64,000 bases of DNA from Vreelandella rituensis (GTDB lineage Bacteria; Pseudomonadota; Gammaproteobacteria; Pseudomonadales; Halomonadaceae), in assembly GCF_003336665.1 (NCBI RefSeq), contig NZ_QPIJ01000003.1, positions 1 through 64,000 of the forward strand, in the 5' to 3' direction. Below the pieces are notes generated by a model that worked only from the letters and a program-made list of their open reading frames with translations, was not told the DNA's origin and did not search any database. Positions 27,444-37,201 of this stretch are shown here, piece after piece (the stretch's first letter is position 1; every line of letters starts with the position of its first letter). Position numbers and translations under genes: made by a program.

Positions 27444-29025
27444 GCCGCTGCTGGAAATCGAACGCCTGAGTATTGCCTTTGATGAAACCTCCATCGTTGA
27501 GGATCTGTCGCTGCATATTCAGCCCGGCGAAACCTTGGCGCTGGTAGGGGAATCCGGCTCGGGGAAATCGGTTTCCGCCCTGGGAATGATGAACTTGTTA
27601 CCGCCGAATGCCCACATCACCGGGCATCGGCGTCTTGGCGATACCGAGCTTGATTCTCTCAAGCATGCGGACTGGACGAAAATCCACGGCAATCGCGTCG
27701 GTTTTATCTTTCAGGAGCCGATGACATCGCTCAATCCCTTGCACACCATCGGCAAACAGATTGGCGAAACCTTGCGCCTGCACCAGGGTTTGCGCGGCAA
27801 CCAGGCCCGCCAGCGCATGCGCGAACTGCTTACCCAGGTCAAGCTGCCGCGCCCCGATGAGCTGCTGGATGTCTGGCCGCATCAACTTTCCGGGGGCCAG
27901 CGCCAGCGGGTCATGATCGCCATGGCAATTGCCAACCAGCCCGACTTGCTGGTGGCTGACGAACCCACCACGGCACTGGATGTGACGGTACAACAAGAAA
28001 TTCTCGCGCTGTTGAAGGAGCTGCGTGATGCCTATGGCATGGGCATGCTGTTCATTACCCATGACCTCAACCTTGTGCGGCGCCATGCCGACCGGGTTTG
28101 CGTGATGTACCAGGGGAAAGAGCAAGAAACCGGCCCGGTGGAAACGGTGTTTACGCGCCCCCAAAGTGCCTACACCCAAGCGCTGATCGATGCCGAACCC
28201 GAAGGCCGCCCGGCCCCGGTAGCACGCGTTCAGCCCCTGCTCGAAGCTAAAGCACTTGCGGTCAGCTTCGCGCGCCCCAGAAAAGGCCTCTTCGGACGCC
28301 AACCGCCGCCTTTTGAGGCGGTGAAACCCACAGACCTTTACATCACGCCGGGCGAAACCCTGGGAATCGTGGGCGAATCCGGTTCGGGCAAGACCACCCT
28401 GGCCTCAGCGCTGATGCGCCTCACCACCAGTCGTGGTGAAATCAGGCTGGGCAGCGAGCGGCTCGACCAGCTAAGCGGTAATCAGCTGCGTCGACAACGC
28501 CACCGTTTGCAGATGGTGTTTCAAGACCCTTATGGCGCCCTGTCGCCACGCATGCCGGTGTTCGACATTATCAGTGAAGGCCTGCGCTTTCATTATCCCA
28601 AGCTTTCAAAACAGGAAGTCACGCAAAGGGTCAACCAGACATTACGTGAAGTCGAATTACCCGAAAGCTGTGCCGCCCGCTATCCTCACGAATTTTCCGG
28701 GGGGCAACGCCAACGCATTGCTGTCGCCCGTGCCATCATTCTCGAACCTGAATTACTGGTGCTCGACGAACCCACCTCGGCACTGGATCGCAGCGTACAG
28801 AAGCAGCTTGTCACACTATTGCGAGAGCTTCAGCATCGTCGTCAATTAAGCTACCTGTTCATCAGCCATGACCTAGCAGTGATACGCGCCATGGCACATC
28901 GCATCATGGTATTGAAGGAAGGTGAGGTGGTGGAACAAGGCGATTGCCTCGAGGTGCTATCCAATCCGCAACATTCTTACACCCGGACCTTGGTGGCGGC
29001 AGCCAACCTGGCACCCGCTTCCTAA
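27436..29025 (+). CDS. yejF: Duplicated ABC ATPase YejF
   Basis: 529 residues from ATG 27436. Two full ATPase cassettes in one chain. First: Walker [15 protein letters not shown], signature [13 protein letters not shown], Walker [13 protein letters not shown]. Second: Walker [15 protein letters not shown], signature [14 protein letters not shown], Walker [12 protein letters not shown]. This powers uptake by YejABE. A weak hairpin follows. Confidence 0.94.
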   Translation: MPKPLLEIERLSIAFDETSIVEDLSLHIQPGETLALVGESGSGKSVSALGMMNLLPPNAHITGHRRLGDTELDSLKHADWTKIHGNRVGFIFQEPMTSLNPLHTIGKQIGETLRLHQGLRGNQARQRMRELLTQVKLPRPDELLDVWPHQLSGGQRQRVMIAMAIANQPDLLVADEPTTALDVTVQQEILALLKELRDAYGMGMLFITHDLNLVRRHADRVCVMYQGKEQETGPVETVFTRPQSAYTQALIDAEPEGRPAPVARVQPLLEAKALAVSFARPRKGLFGRQPPPFEAVKPTDLYITPGETLGIVGESGSGKTTLASALMRLTTSRGEIRLGSERLDQLSGNQLRRQRHRLQMVFQDPYGALSPRMPVFDIISEGLRFHYPKLSKQEVTQRVNQTLREVELPESCAARYPHEFSGGQRQRIAVARAIILEPELLVLDEPTSALDRSVQKQLVTLLRELQHRRQLSYLFISHDLAVIRAMAHRIMVLKEGEVVEQGDCLEVLSNPQHSYTRTLVAAANLAPAS

Positions 29026-29156
29026 ATCAGAATTTTCTGGGCTGGATAGCTTGTGAATGGGTGGTTTTGAGATAGTACTTGAAGCAACTCAATATAACGG
29101 TATAAAAATGACTGGCAAGCTATTCGAACTGAAGTAGCGCGTCGTCTTTAACGACA

Positions 29157-29181
29157 AAGCTCCGGCATTTCGCCAGAGCTT
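29157..29181. terminator. Hairpin between convergent yejF and tynA
   Basis: AAGCTCCGGC (29157-29166), loop ATTTC, GCCAGAGCTT (29172-29181): ten pairs with one mismatch. It lies between two convergent genes and could serve both. No strong U-run. Confidence 0.4.
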
Positions 29182-29221
29182 CGCCGTCTACCTGAAGACA
29201 AGGTTTTGGGTGGTTAACACC

Positions 29222-31216
29222 TTACTCCGGTGTACGCACCGTGATGGACGGATTGTGGTCGAAGAAGTTGAAGGGCGAGAGAATCGTGCCTTTCCACATC
29301 GTCGGCATTACCGGCCAGTCTTCCATTCTGGGTATATGATGGAAGCCCATCGTATACCAGACCACGATATCCTTATCCTTGACCGAACGTCCCTCCTCGG
29401 CCCATTTCGGCAAGGTATCCTCTCCTGTGCTCTGGAAGGCATACTCGCCGCCGGCATAGCGCTGGGCCTTGTCGTAAGGGGTAACCCAAAAGGTCTTGTC
29501 GATATAGGCATTGCGGATAGCGGGCGCATCGTTGACCACATCCAGCGGGCTGTAAGCGACGCTATTGTTGGGAAGGATCATGTAGCCCGGGTTGTGACCC
29601 AGACCACTTTCCTTGTTGGTATTGGTCACATGATACATGGCGGGTGTATTGGGGTTGACGCGGTACTGCGCCTCCTTCTCGGTTTCCGGCACTGACATTT
29701 CAGTCGTCCACATGGACCGACGAACCGCATCGTCCTCTACCGTGGCCGGCACGATTCCGGTGCGCATGAAGGTGTTTTCCTGGCCGTCGATGTCGAAGTC
29801 GAAGCGGAAATTGAAGAAATGATCATGGTTCGGCGCGACGAGGTTCGGCGCGATCAATGTCCCGTGCTGGGTATCTTTCTCCGCTGTGTCGTCATTCATG
29901 CTCTTCGAGGCGACCCCTTTAACGGCGTCCAGCCCGGTTGAACCGACCATCACCCGAATGCGGCCATCCTGCATGAAGACATAGTCGATCAGATAGTCAT
30001 AGTTGCCGATCTGGGAAGCGGTACGTACCACAAGCTCGGTCCACGGACGGCCTTCAGTGGGCACGGCTTGTTCCTCGGACTGGGCGAAAATTTCATAGTG
30101 ACGCCAGATGGGATCACCGGTGCTACGCTCGAAGACACAGATTGCATCGGGAATCTCCAACGGCTCGCCGGTGTCCGTGTGGACCATGGCGGGCAGAAAG
30201 GTGGAGTGGGCGGGGCAGTCGACCCTTGGCCGCAACGGGGTCAGAAATAGTCCAAAGCCATACTCACCACTGTCCATGTAGGTGCGCCAGTACCAACCCT
30301 CGTCCGGATCCATGTACGGCACGAACACTTCGGAGAGATGCGCCTGATAAAGCACGGAGCGCCAGTCGTCGTCATCCTTGGCGGCAATATTGGAAAGAAC
30401 GAGCCCCGGACGCTTGTCGATACGATAATTGAAGCGCCACATGTCCCATTCAATCTCGCTTCCCTCAATGGTGAAGTTCGCCCCACCGGGTTGAGTCAAC
30501 TCAGCCGGGTTGGATTCTTCGCGCAAGCCGTAACGCTCGTCGATCTCCTCATCGGTATAACCCCAGGGGTCTTCGGGCAAGGGAATAGCGCCGGTATCGA
30601 TCACCTCGACCACTTCCATTGCATTGAGGTCGACCAGCGCCACCAGCCCTTCGATGGGTTTAGCGTAAAAGTTGGAGGCTTCCGGGTTCAGGTAGCAAGG
30701 CACCTTCATCAAGCGACCGCCCCGCTCTTCCTCGGTCAGGAAATTTCCCGCCGTCAGCGGCAAGCAAAAAACGTCGTTGGGGGTCAGGCCCCGGGCTTGC
30801 AGCCCCTCTATCATGTCTGGATGGCCAAGTGCCAGATCCATTGTCTTGATGAACTCGTCGAACAGCAGCATGCTTTGGCCGCCGGTTTCGTTCCAGGAAA
30901 CTATTTTGCCGTCAACTAGATCGATAATCGCTTCAAACGCAGAGCCTTCCTCCTTGACGATAGCTCGCGCGGTACGTGGGATGGTGTCGCCTTCTTCCCA
31001 ATCGAGCACGAACGATTTATCGGGCTCCACCAGTTCGATCAAGGGGAAACGCCCGCTATCGGTGAGTTTGCCATCGTCTCGAAGAATCTGGGTCACTGCC
31101 TGGTACTCTTCACCTTCCAGCCCATCAAGTGGGTGCGTGACCTCGGCAACTGCCGGTATGGCGAACAGGCTGGCTGACGCCATGATCGCGCCAAGCCCTT
31201 TATGCACATAGCTCAT
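29222..31216 (-). CDS. tynA: Periplasmic copper/TPQ primary-amine oxidase
   Basis: 664 residues with a Sec signal peptide (cleavage likely after AVA, about residue 24). Copper amine oxidase landmarks: catalytic base D315 in YMDSGEYG; Y406 in QIGNYDYLIDYVF, the Tyr that becomes topaquinone; copper ligands H464 and H466 in PNHDHFFNFRFD and H627 in FHHIPRMEDWPVMP. All are present. The enzyme oxidises primary amines (tyramine, phenylethylamine or similar) to aldehydes, ammonia and H2O2 in the periplasm. Nineteen nt after the aldehyde dehydrogenase gene in the same operon. It lacks the extra N-terminal D1 domain seen in E. coli TynA (757 residues). Confidence 0.93.
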   Translation of the reverse strand: MSYVHKGLGAIMASASLFAIPAVAEVTHPLDGLEGEEYQAVTQILRDDGKLTDSGRFPLIELVEPDKSFVLDWEEGDTIPRTARAIVKEEGSAFEAIIDLVDGKIVSWNETGGQSMLLFDEFIKTMDLALGHPDMIEGLQARGLTPNDVFCLPLTAGNFLTEEERGGRLMKVPCYLNPEASNFYAKPIEGLVALVDLNAMEVVEVIDTGAIPLPEDPWGYTDEEIDERYGLREESNPAELTQPGGANFTIEGSEIEWDMWRFNYRIDKRPGLVLSNIAAKDDDDWRSVLYQAHLSEVFVPYMDPDEGWYWRTYMDSGEYGFGLFLTPLRPRVDCPAHSTFLPAMVHTDTGEPLEIPDAICVFERSTGDPIWRHYEIFAQSEEQAVPTEGRPWTELVVRTASQIGNYDYLIDYVFMQDGRIRVMVGSTGLDAVKGVASKSMNDDTAEKDTQHGTLIAPNLVAPNHDHFFNFRFDFDIDGQENTFMRTGIVPATVEDDAVRRSMWTTEMSVPETEKEAQYRVNPNTPAMYHVTNTNKESGLGHNPGYMILPNNSVAYSPLDVVNDAPAIRNAYIDKTFWVTPYDKAQRYAGGEYAFQSTGEDTLPKWAEEGRSVKDKDIVVWYTMGFHHIPRMEDWPVMPTMWKGTILSPFNFFDHNPSITVRTPE

Positions 31217-31235
31217 GATTATTGTCCTTCTTCAG

Positions 31236-32732
31236 CTAGTAAGCGATACACACCGATTTGATCTCGGTAAAGGATTCCACGGCTTCTCTTCCGAATTCAC
31301 GCCCAATCCCGGACTGCTTGAAGCCGCCGAAAGGCAGGCTCGAATCCAGCGTGACATGCGTATTGACCCAGACGGTGCCCGCCTCGATCTCGGGAATAAG
31401 GCGCATGGCCTGGGTAAGATTGTTGGTCCAGATACTTGCCGACAGTCCCAGGTCGCTGTCATTGACCATTCCCAGGGCCTCATCCACGTCATCAAAAACG
31501 ATGAGCGACAGCACAGGGCCGAAAATTTCCTCTCGCGCCACGGTCATGTCCTGAGTCACATCGGCAAGGACGATAGGCGAGACGTAATAGCCCCCGTCAT
31601 CAGGTACTTCAGCGCCACGAAGAACCCTCGCGCCTTCTTGCTCGGCCTTGTCGATATAGCCCAGAACGCTTTGTTGGTGGCGCTTGGATACGAGCGGATT
31701 GAGCTGAGTGGTGGGGTCCATGCCCGGCCCGACGGACATCTGCGAGATGGCTTCGTAGAGGCGTTGGCAGAAGCCGTCATAAATGCTGCGGTGCACATAG
31801 AAGCGTGAAGCGGCAGCGCACACTTGGCCCTGATTGAGGAGACCCGCCATCAAGGCGCCTTGCACGGCCTTGTCCAGATCGGCATCCTCCAGGACAAGCA
31901 TCGGGTTCTTGCCCCCCAATTCCAAGGCGAAATGCGCCATATGATCGACAGCGGCGTGGCCGATCTGCTTACCCACCGCTGTGGAGCCGGTGAATGTCAC
32001 CTTGCGAACATCAGGGTGGCGCGAGAGCTGAGCGCCAGCGGTAGAGCCTGAGCCCACCACCACATTGAACACACCGCTGGGTACGCCCGCTTCGATAGCC
32101 AGTTCCGCCAGGCGCAGTGCACTGAGGGGTGTTTCCGAGGCCGGTTTAATGACCACTGAACAGCCCGTGGCCAGGGCCGGCATGATTTTCCATAGCGCGA
32201 TCATCAACGGAAAATTCCACGGCACGATGCCGGCAACCACTCCGACGGGTTGGCGGATCGTATAGGCGTTGAACTCCGCCCCTTCGGGCATGCCGATAGA
32301 AACATCGACCGTCTTGCCTTCGACCTTGGTCGTCCACCCCGCCATGTAGCGCATGAAGTCCACCGAATAGCCAACATCCAGTGCGCGGGTGATATTGATC
32401 GACTTGCCTTGGTTTAGGGTCTCGATCTGAGCGAACTCTTCGCTGTTGTTCTCAAGCAAGTCGGCGAATTTCAGCAGGATTCGTTCACGCTGGGCGGGCT
32501 TCATGCCACGCCACTTTTTGCTATCAAATGTGGCCTTGGCGACAGACACCGCTCGATCGACAATCGCCTCGTCAGCCAGTCCGACCTGGCTTAGTGCTTC
32601 ACCGGTGGCCGGGTTGAACACATCCACCTTTCTCTCCGCCCCGGCAATGAAGTTGCCATCGATGTACGAGCCTGTTGCACGCTTGAGGAAAGCCTCGACC
32701 TCAGGAAGGCGCTCAATACTCACATCATTCAT
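31236..32732 (-). CDS. feaB: Aldehyde dehydrogenase, FeaB-like
   Basis: 498 residues, the size of phenylacetaldehyde dehydrogenase FeaB. Motifs: NAD-binding FTGSTAVGKQIG, catalytic Glu in ALELGGKNPMLVLED, catalytic Cys in NQGQVCAAASR, and EEIFGPVLSLI. It would oxidise the arylacetaldehyde made by the amine oxidase to the acid. Fourteen nt separate it from the porin gene and 19 nt from tynA. FeaB-like substrate is inferred from the operon; the sequence alone supports only aldehyde dehydrogenase. Confidence 0.88.
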   Translation of the reverse strand: MNDVSIERLPEVEAFLKRATGSYIDGNFIAGAERKVDVFNPATGEALSQVGLADEAIVDRAVSVAKATFDSKKWRGMKPAQRERILLKFADLLENNSEEFAQIETLNQGKSINITRALDVGYSVDFMRYMAGWTTKVEGKTVDVSIGMPEGAEFNAYTIRQPVGVVAGIVPWNFPLMIALWKIMPALATGCSVVIKPASETPLSALRLAELAIEAGVPSGVFNVVVGSGSTAGAQLSRHPDVRKVTFTGSTAVGKQIGHAAVDHMAHFALELGGKNPMLVLEDADLDKAVQGALMAGLLNQGQVCAAASRFYVHRSIYDGFCQRLYEAISQMSVGPGMDPTTQLNPLVSKRHQQSVLGYIDKAEQEGARVLRGAEVPDDGGYYVSPIVLADVTQDMTVAREEIFGPVLSLIVFDDVDEALGMVNDSDLGLSASIWTNNLTQAMRLIPEIEAGTVWVNTHVTLDSSLPFGGFKQSGIGREFGREAVESFTEIKSVCIAY

Positions 32733-32746
32733 AAAACCTCCGGTTT

Positions 32747-34087
32747 TCAGAAGAAAGTGCCGACTATTAACTGGGCATAGGCATTGGTATCGTCATCCCC
32801 CAGCTGTACCCCGCCCTGCGATGCGGATTTCTCGGGCTGGTACCAGCCGAGTAGCGGCATTACGAAAAGATGTTGGCTCGGAAACCATTCAGCGTAGAGA
32901 TTGATTTCCTGGCCACTCATATCAGGCTGGTTGCTCGTATCCAACGTATCGAAATCAAAGTACAAGGCGCCCAGTGAAAGCGTTTCAGTGGGCTGCGCGG
33001 TTGCGCCTAGATGCCAGACGTCGGTGTTCGAGTTGAAAGGACCGGCATAATTAGCCGCGACTTCGCCTTGAAACCAAGTCCCGAAGCCACGGGTAAACCC
33101 ATAGAAAAGCGGGTCCCAGTCCTCGGAGAAACGGCTATAACGCAAGGTAAACGTCGGCTGCCAAGGCATATCGGTGAAGGTGTAAGCAGGTTCGAGGTAC
33201 CAGGCATTCTCGTTGGTGGCTTTTGTCTGGTAGGCATACTCCCCCTGGATCGAAGCATTTTCGCTACCCAGGGCTTGCTCGAAACGCAGGCTATAAGTGT
33301 CCATGCCGTCGCGTTCCAGTTGGGCAGGTGAAGCGAATGCTTCGTCTACTTCCAGCCCACGGATATAAGTCAGTTCGACAGCCCCAGCCTCATGGCTGTG
33401 CTGAAGCGCCATGATTCCCAATTCGGTGTTGGCCTGGGCACGGTTATCCGATTCGATCCAGCCCAGCTGGGTCTGCCAGGCAGCGTTCGACGCTTTCAAC
33501 AGGAAGGTTTGGTCAAAGGTTTTGCGACCAGCCAAGTAGTAGGCGCCGCCTCGATTGAAATCATCACCCAGGCCACTACCGAAATTGACGGCATCACTGG
33601 CAATGAGAAAACCATCGCCTAACTGAATGACCTGGCTACCCGCGGACACATCCACACTCCACGGCTTTCCGCCTAGCATGACCCCATCATGGCGGTACCC
33701 AAGATAGGCGTCTTCGATATCTGACTCGTTCTCATCCCCCATGGTGAAGCCTGCGGCATCGCCATCTCCCCAGGTTGCAGTGGTGACGGCACTTAGCTCA
33801 GCGTAAATACCTCCTTTTCCGAAGGATTTGGGAGCTAGCTCGAACCCGTATTCAAGGTAGCCCTCTTGCCAGTCATAGTCCTTGTCTTCGGTGTTGCCGA
33901 ATTGGTCATAGCCCCGCCCGCTGTGGAAAGCGGCATAAACCGCCTGCACGTTGATATTGACCGTCGATTCGCCCAGATTCGCCATTTCATAGGCAAAACT
34001 AGCCGGGGCGATCGCCAGCACTGATAAGGCACAGCCGCTGGTTGCCAGTCTTGCCAAGGTTTGCTTTATATGATGACTTTCTTGCAT
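32747..34087 (-). CDS. Outer-membrane beta-barrel porin of the amine operon
   Basis: 446 residues. Signal peptide (LATSGCALSVLAIAPASFAY) then strongly alternating aromatic/polar strands, for example LEYGFELAPKSFGKGGIYAE, TSAVT-type turns, and a terminal Phe (LIVGTFF) needed for barrel insertion. It resembles single-barrel channels such as the OprD/alginate-export-like group; I cannot name the exact family. As the first gene of the tynA-feaB operon it likely brings the amine or a related compound into the periplasm. Confidence 0.75.
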   Translation of the reverse strand: MQESHHIKQTLARLATSGCALSVLAIAPASFAYEMANLGESTVNINVQAVYAAFHSGRGYDQFGNTEDKDYDWQEGYLEYGFELAPKSFGKGGIYAELSAVTTATWGDGDAAGFTMGDENESDIEDAYLGYRHDGVMLGGKPWSVDVSAGSQVIQLGDGFLIASDAVNFGSGLGDDFNRGGAYYLAGRKTFDQTFLLKASNAAWQTQLGWIESDNRAQANTELGIMALQHSHEAGAVELTYIRGLEVDEAFASPAQLERDGMDTYSLRFEQALGSENASIQGEYAYQTKATNENAWYLEPAYTFTDMPWQPTFTLRYSRFSEDWDPLFYGFTRGFGTWFQGEVAANYAGPFNSNTDVWHLGATAQPTETLSLGALYFDFDTLDTSNQPDMSGQEINLYAEWFPSQHLFVMPLLGWYQPEKSASQGGVQLGDDDTNAYAQLIVGTFF

Positions 34088-34245
34088 TTCGTCCCTTCCT
34101 TGATTGTTTTTAATAGGGGGGTCATATGCAAAGTACTTGGCATGGTCTTGCGGCGCCTGTATATCTCTGCCAAAAACCGGTACTTTCCTGCCAATCGCAC
34201 AGAGGGGCCTGATTGCGCACGGAGCAAAGCCAGCATTGCGGCATT

Positions 34246-34268
34246 AAAAAACCGGCTTCAAAGCCGGT
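34246..34268 (-). terminator. Rho-independent terminator of feaR-like gene
   Basis: On the minus strand ACCGGCTT, loop TG, AAGCCGGT followed by TTTTT. It lies 33 nt past the regulator's stop and separates it from the downstream porin operon. Confidence 0.8.
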
Positions 34269-34301
34269 CTGGTGCAGTCCTATTTTTATGAAGTTAAGTC
34301 T

Positions 34302-35261
34302 TTAGGGTCTGTTGACGTATATGGAGTCCTCCGCGTTTGCAAGCATGAGGAAATTGGCGCGATATTCCTTGGGACTACAGCCATAAACTTTCTTGAATGC
34401 CTTACTGAAATGGGAAGGATCGCAAAACCCCCATTCATAGGCGGCAGCGGATATAGAGCGGACATGAAGTTGCGGGTCAATCAGATCCTGCGCAGCACGC
34501 TGTATACGCCTTTTTACAATATAACCATGGACGGACTCACCTTGGTTTTCAAAGCAACGGTACAACTTTCGCACGGAAACGCACACGAGAACCGCCAGGG
34601 TTTCGGCATCCAGTCTCGGGCTTTTCAGGTTTTTTTCAATCTCATGAGTGGCCAGTTGGTAAAGGTCATCGAGATGATAAATCGAAGGTGTTTCATGGCC
34701 TCCCTGGAGAGCAGGCCTCAATAAGGGTATGACGGAATCCTGCAACGAATCACCTTCCGCCTGGGACAGAGGTCTCTGCGTATCCATAAGCAATTGACCC
34801 ACGATAAGGTGCAGTAACCGTCCGCTAACCGAACCTAGCTGTAACCTGCCGAATTTCTTCACATGTTCAGGCAAGATACCACATACTTTTTCTCGATCCA
34901 GGTGCAATGAGACCTGATCCGTCAAGCCTTGGGGGTTAATTTCAAACGGACTTCCCGAGTCCATCAGCACCATGTGGCCGGAGTGCAAAAAGACCTCTTC
35001 CCCGAACTGCCTGAAAATTGCGGTACCCGCCCGCTGCAGGACAAGAAAACAGAAACGGTCGTCATTATGTGAACGGCTCCTGCGATGAATCATGCGCTGC
35101 ACATTCGTTGTGATATAGGCGATTTCAAGCCCATCAAGGTCTTGCTTGGAAACACTCCCTACAAATTTACGGCTAGCGTCCTGATGAGTTTCAAAGCTAC
35201 CACAAACTGCGCAAAGGCTAGCCTGCCATTCATCAAACGATGGCTTCTCTAAAGGGCGCAT
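34302..35261 (-). CDS. AraC-family regulator, FeaR-like
   Basis: 319 residues. An N-terminal AraC-binding-like domain (residues ~10-190) contains HSGHMVLMDSGSPFEINPQG. The C-terminal AraC HTH (about 215-319) contains AETLAVLVCVSVRKLYRCFE and EWGFCDPSHFSKAFKKVYGC SPKEYR. FeaR is the activator of tynA and feaB in E. coli. It lies upstream of the same-strand operon but has its own terminator. Probably a dedicated regulator for arylamine catabolism. Confidence 0.85.
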   Translation of the reverse strand: MRPLEKPSFDEWQASLCAVCGSFETHQDASRKFVGSVSKQDLDGLEIAYITTNVQRMIHRRSRSHNDDRFCFLVLQRAGTAIFRQFGEEVFLHSGHMVLMDSGSPFEINPQGLTDQVSLHLDREKVCGILPEHVKKFGRLQLGSVSGRLLHLIVGQLLMDTQRPLSQAEGDSLQDSVIPLLRPALQGGHETPSIYHLDDLYQLATHEIEKNLKSPRLDAETLAVLVCVSVRKLYRCFENQGESVHGYIVKRRIQRAAQDLIDPQLHVRSISAAAYEWGFCDPSHFSKAFKKVYGCSPKEYRANFLMLANAEDSIYVNRP

Positions 35262-35620
35262 AGAAAAACACCTCTTGTTGTAATGATACCCGCAAAAATC
35301 GCGACGTCAGGATTCTAGTGTATGACCCATGCTCACACCGACGCCATGGGAAAGCAATTTCCGCAAGCCAGGCAGTCGTGGAAAGAGGGATGGGTGGCGC
35401 GGCAGCGGTATCAACCCGACAGCACAGGCGATGCAAACCGAGTACCGTACCGCCTGATGGGTGAGGCAAAGCTTGCCTAGCTTTGCAATGCAGTGCAGCA
35501 TCACGCTCTTACACCATCCGGCAACTGCGGAATTCGACGATAAGGGGTGAAGATGACGACGCAAGCAACCCGGCACACCAACCCGATACCTCAGGCCGAG
35601 CGCCGACTGAAGGCACTCGC
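35262..35620. other. Intergenic region between divergent genes
   Basis: About 359 bp between the starts of the FeaR-like gene (minus) and the GntP permease (plus). A long frame on the minus strand (35307-35639) has no protein-like character. I see no gene or clear operator; promoters for both flanking genes should be here. Confidence 0.4.
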
Positions 35621-37138
35621 ATGACCGGTATCCTGTCAATCGTTGTCGCCCTTGTGCTGCTCATGTATTTGGCCTATCGCGGTCTGAGCCTTCTCATCCT
35701 GGCGCCGGTGCTCGCAGCGCTGGTAGCCCTGGTTTCGGTGGAAGCACCGCTTCTGGCCAGCTACACCCAGATCTTCATGGGCGCGGCGGGAGATTTCATC
35801 GTCCGCTTCTTTCCGCTATTTCTGCTGGGGGCGATATTCGGCAAACTGATGGAGGACTCGGGCAGCGCCGAGGTGCTGGCCAGCGCCATCGTCCGACGCC
35901 TGGGCGAGGCCCGAGCAATTCTCGCGGTGGTACTCTCCTGCGCGCTGATGACCTACGGCGGAGTGTCGCTGTTTGTGGTGGCCTTTGCCGTCTACCCCAT
36001 CGCCGCCGCCCTCTTTCGTCAGGCCGACATTCCCAAGCGCCTGATTCCCGGCACCATCGCCCTGGGCGCTTTCACCTTCACCATGACCGCCCTGCCGGGC
36101 ACCCCGGCGATCCAGAACGCCATACCCATGCCCTACTTCGGTACCTCGCCCTTCGCCGCCCCGGGCCTTGGCATCCTCACCGGGCTTTTCATGCTGGTGG
36201 CGGGGCAGGCCTGGCTCGACCATCGGGCGCGCCGGGCACAGCGCACAGGCGAAGGCTATGGTGAGGAGAGCCATGGTGGTGAGAAGAGTGATACCGGGAA
36301 GATCCATGGCGGGCAGGAGGAAAACGAATCCGGTAAAGGAAAAGACATGTCCGTGGGCGCGCCGCTGCGGGAATACGCCGCGGGGGAAGGGTTCGATCTC
36401 GCGGAGGTGACACCCCATCCACCCGCGTCTGACCGGCCAGGCCTGCTTCTGGCCCTTCTGCCCATCGTACTGGTGATCGCCCTGAACCTGCTGTTCACCG
36501 CCGTGGTGATTCCGGCGATGGAGACCGGCTATCTAAGCGAGCCCGCCTTCGGCGCCACCGACATCGACTCGGTGCGCGGGGTCTGGTCGGTGATCTCGGC
36601 ACTGGTGATTTCCATTTTGCTGATCATCGCCACCAACTACCGGCGCCTGACGCACCTCACCGCGACTCTCGACAGCGGCGCCAACGCCTCCCTGCTACCG
36701 ATCTTCAACACCGCGAGCCTGGTAGGCTTCGGCGCGGTGATCGCCTCTCTCGCGGCCTTCGAGACCATCAGCCTCTGGGTGACCTCGGTAGGTGGCGACA
36801 ACCCTCTGATCTCCCTTGCCATCGCGGTGAACCTGCTGGCGGGCATGACCGGCTCCGCCTCCGGCGGCATGAGCATCGCCCTGGCGACGCTGGGCGATAC
36901 CTACCTGGCAATGGGTCAGGCAGCGGGCATCGCACCCGAGCTGCTGCACCGGGTTACGACGGTGGCCACCGGCGGCCTGGATGCCCTGCCCCACAACGGC
37001 GCGGTGATCACCCTGCTCTCCATCTGCGGGCTGACCCATCGTCAGGCCTATCTCGATATTGCCGTGGTGGCGGTGCTGATTCCCTTGGCATCCCTGGTAT
37101 TGCTGATCATCACTGGCACCCTGCTGGGAGCCTTTTAA
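35621..37138 (+). CDS. GntP-family permease
   Basis: 505 residues from ATG 35621. About 12 membrane segments with family signatures FPLFLLGAIFGKLMEDSGSA, GGVSLFVVAFAVYPIA and TALPGTPAIQNAIPMPYFG near the N-half, and GSASGGMSIALATLGDTY and DALPHNGAVITLL in the C-half. GntP transporters carry gluconate or other organic acids with H+. A ~65-residue hydrophilic insert, rich in Gly/Glu/Lys/His (GYGEESHGGEKSDTGK...), sits in the middle loop after the sixth segment and is not typical. This gene is visibly GC-richer than its left neighbours. Substrate unknown. Confidence 0.88.
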   Translation: MTGILSIVVALVLLMYLAYRGLSLLILAPVLAALVALVSVEAPLLASYTQIFMGAAGDFIVRFFPLFLLGAIFGKLMEDSGSAEVLASAIVRRLGEARAILAVVLSCALMTYGGVSLFVVAFAVYPIAAALFRQADIPKRLIPGTIALGAFTFTMTALPGTPAIQNAIPMPYFGTSPFAAPGLGILTGLFMLVAGQAWLDHRARRAQRTGEGYGEESHGGEKSDTGKIHGGQEENESGKGKDMSVGAPLREYAAGEGFDLAEVTPHPPASDRPGLLLALLPIVLVIALNLLFTAVVIPAMETGYLSEPAFGATDIDSVRGVWSVISALVISILLIIATNYRRLTHLTATLDSGANASLLPIFNTASLVGFGAVIASLAAFETISLWVTSVGGDNPLISLAIAVNLLAGMTGSASGGMSIALATLGDTYLAMGQAAGIAPELLHRVTTVATGGLDALPHNGAVITLLSICGLTHRQAYLDIAVVAVLIPLASLVLLIITGTLLGAF

Positions 37139-37201
37139 GCACCGCTCCCGTCGGGCATCGGGTCATGTCTTCGTACTCACTGTCGGCCACTTACCGGCCG
37201 A

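Noticed and set aside
35307..35639. 110-codon minus frame between feaR-like and gntP-like genes
   Set aside because: Overlaps the start of the permease, has no ribosome site and an odd Cys/Leu/Arg-rich composition.
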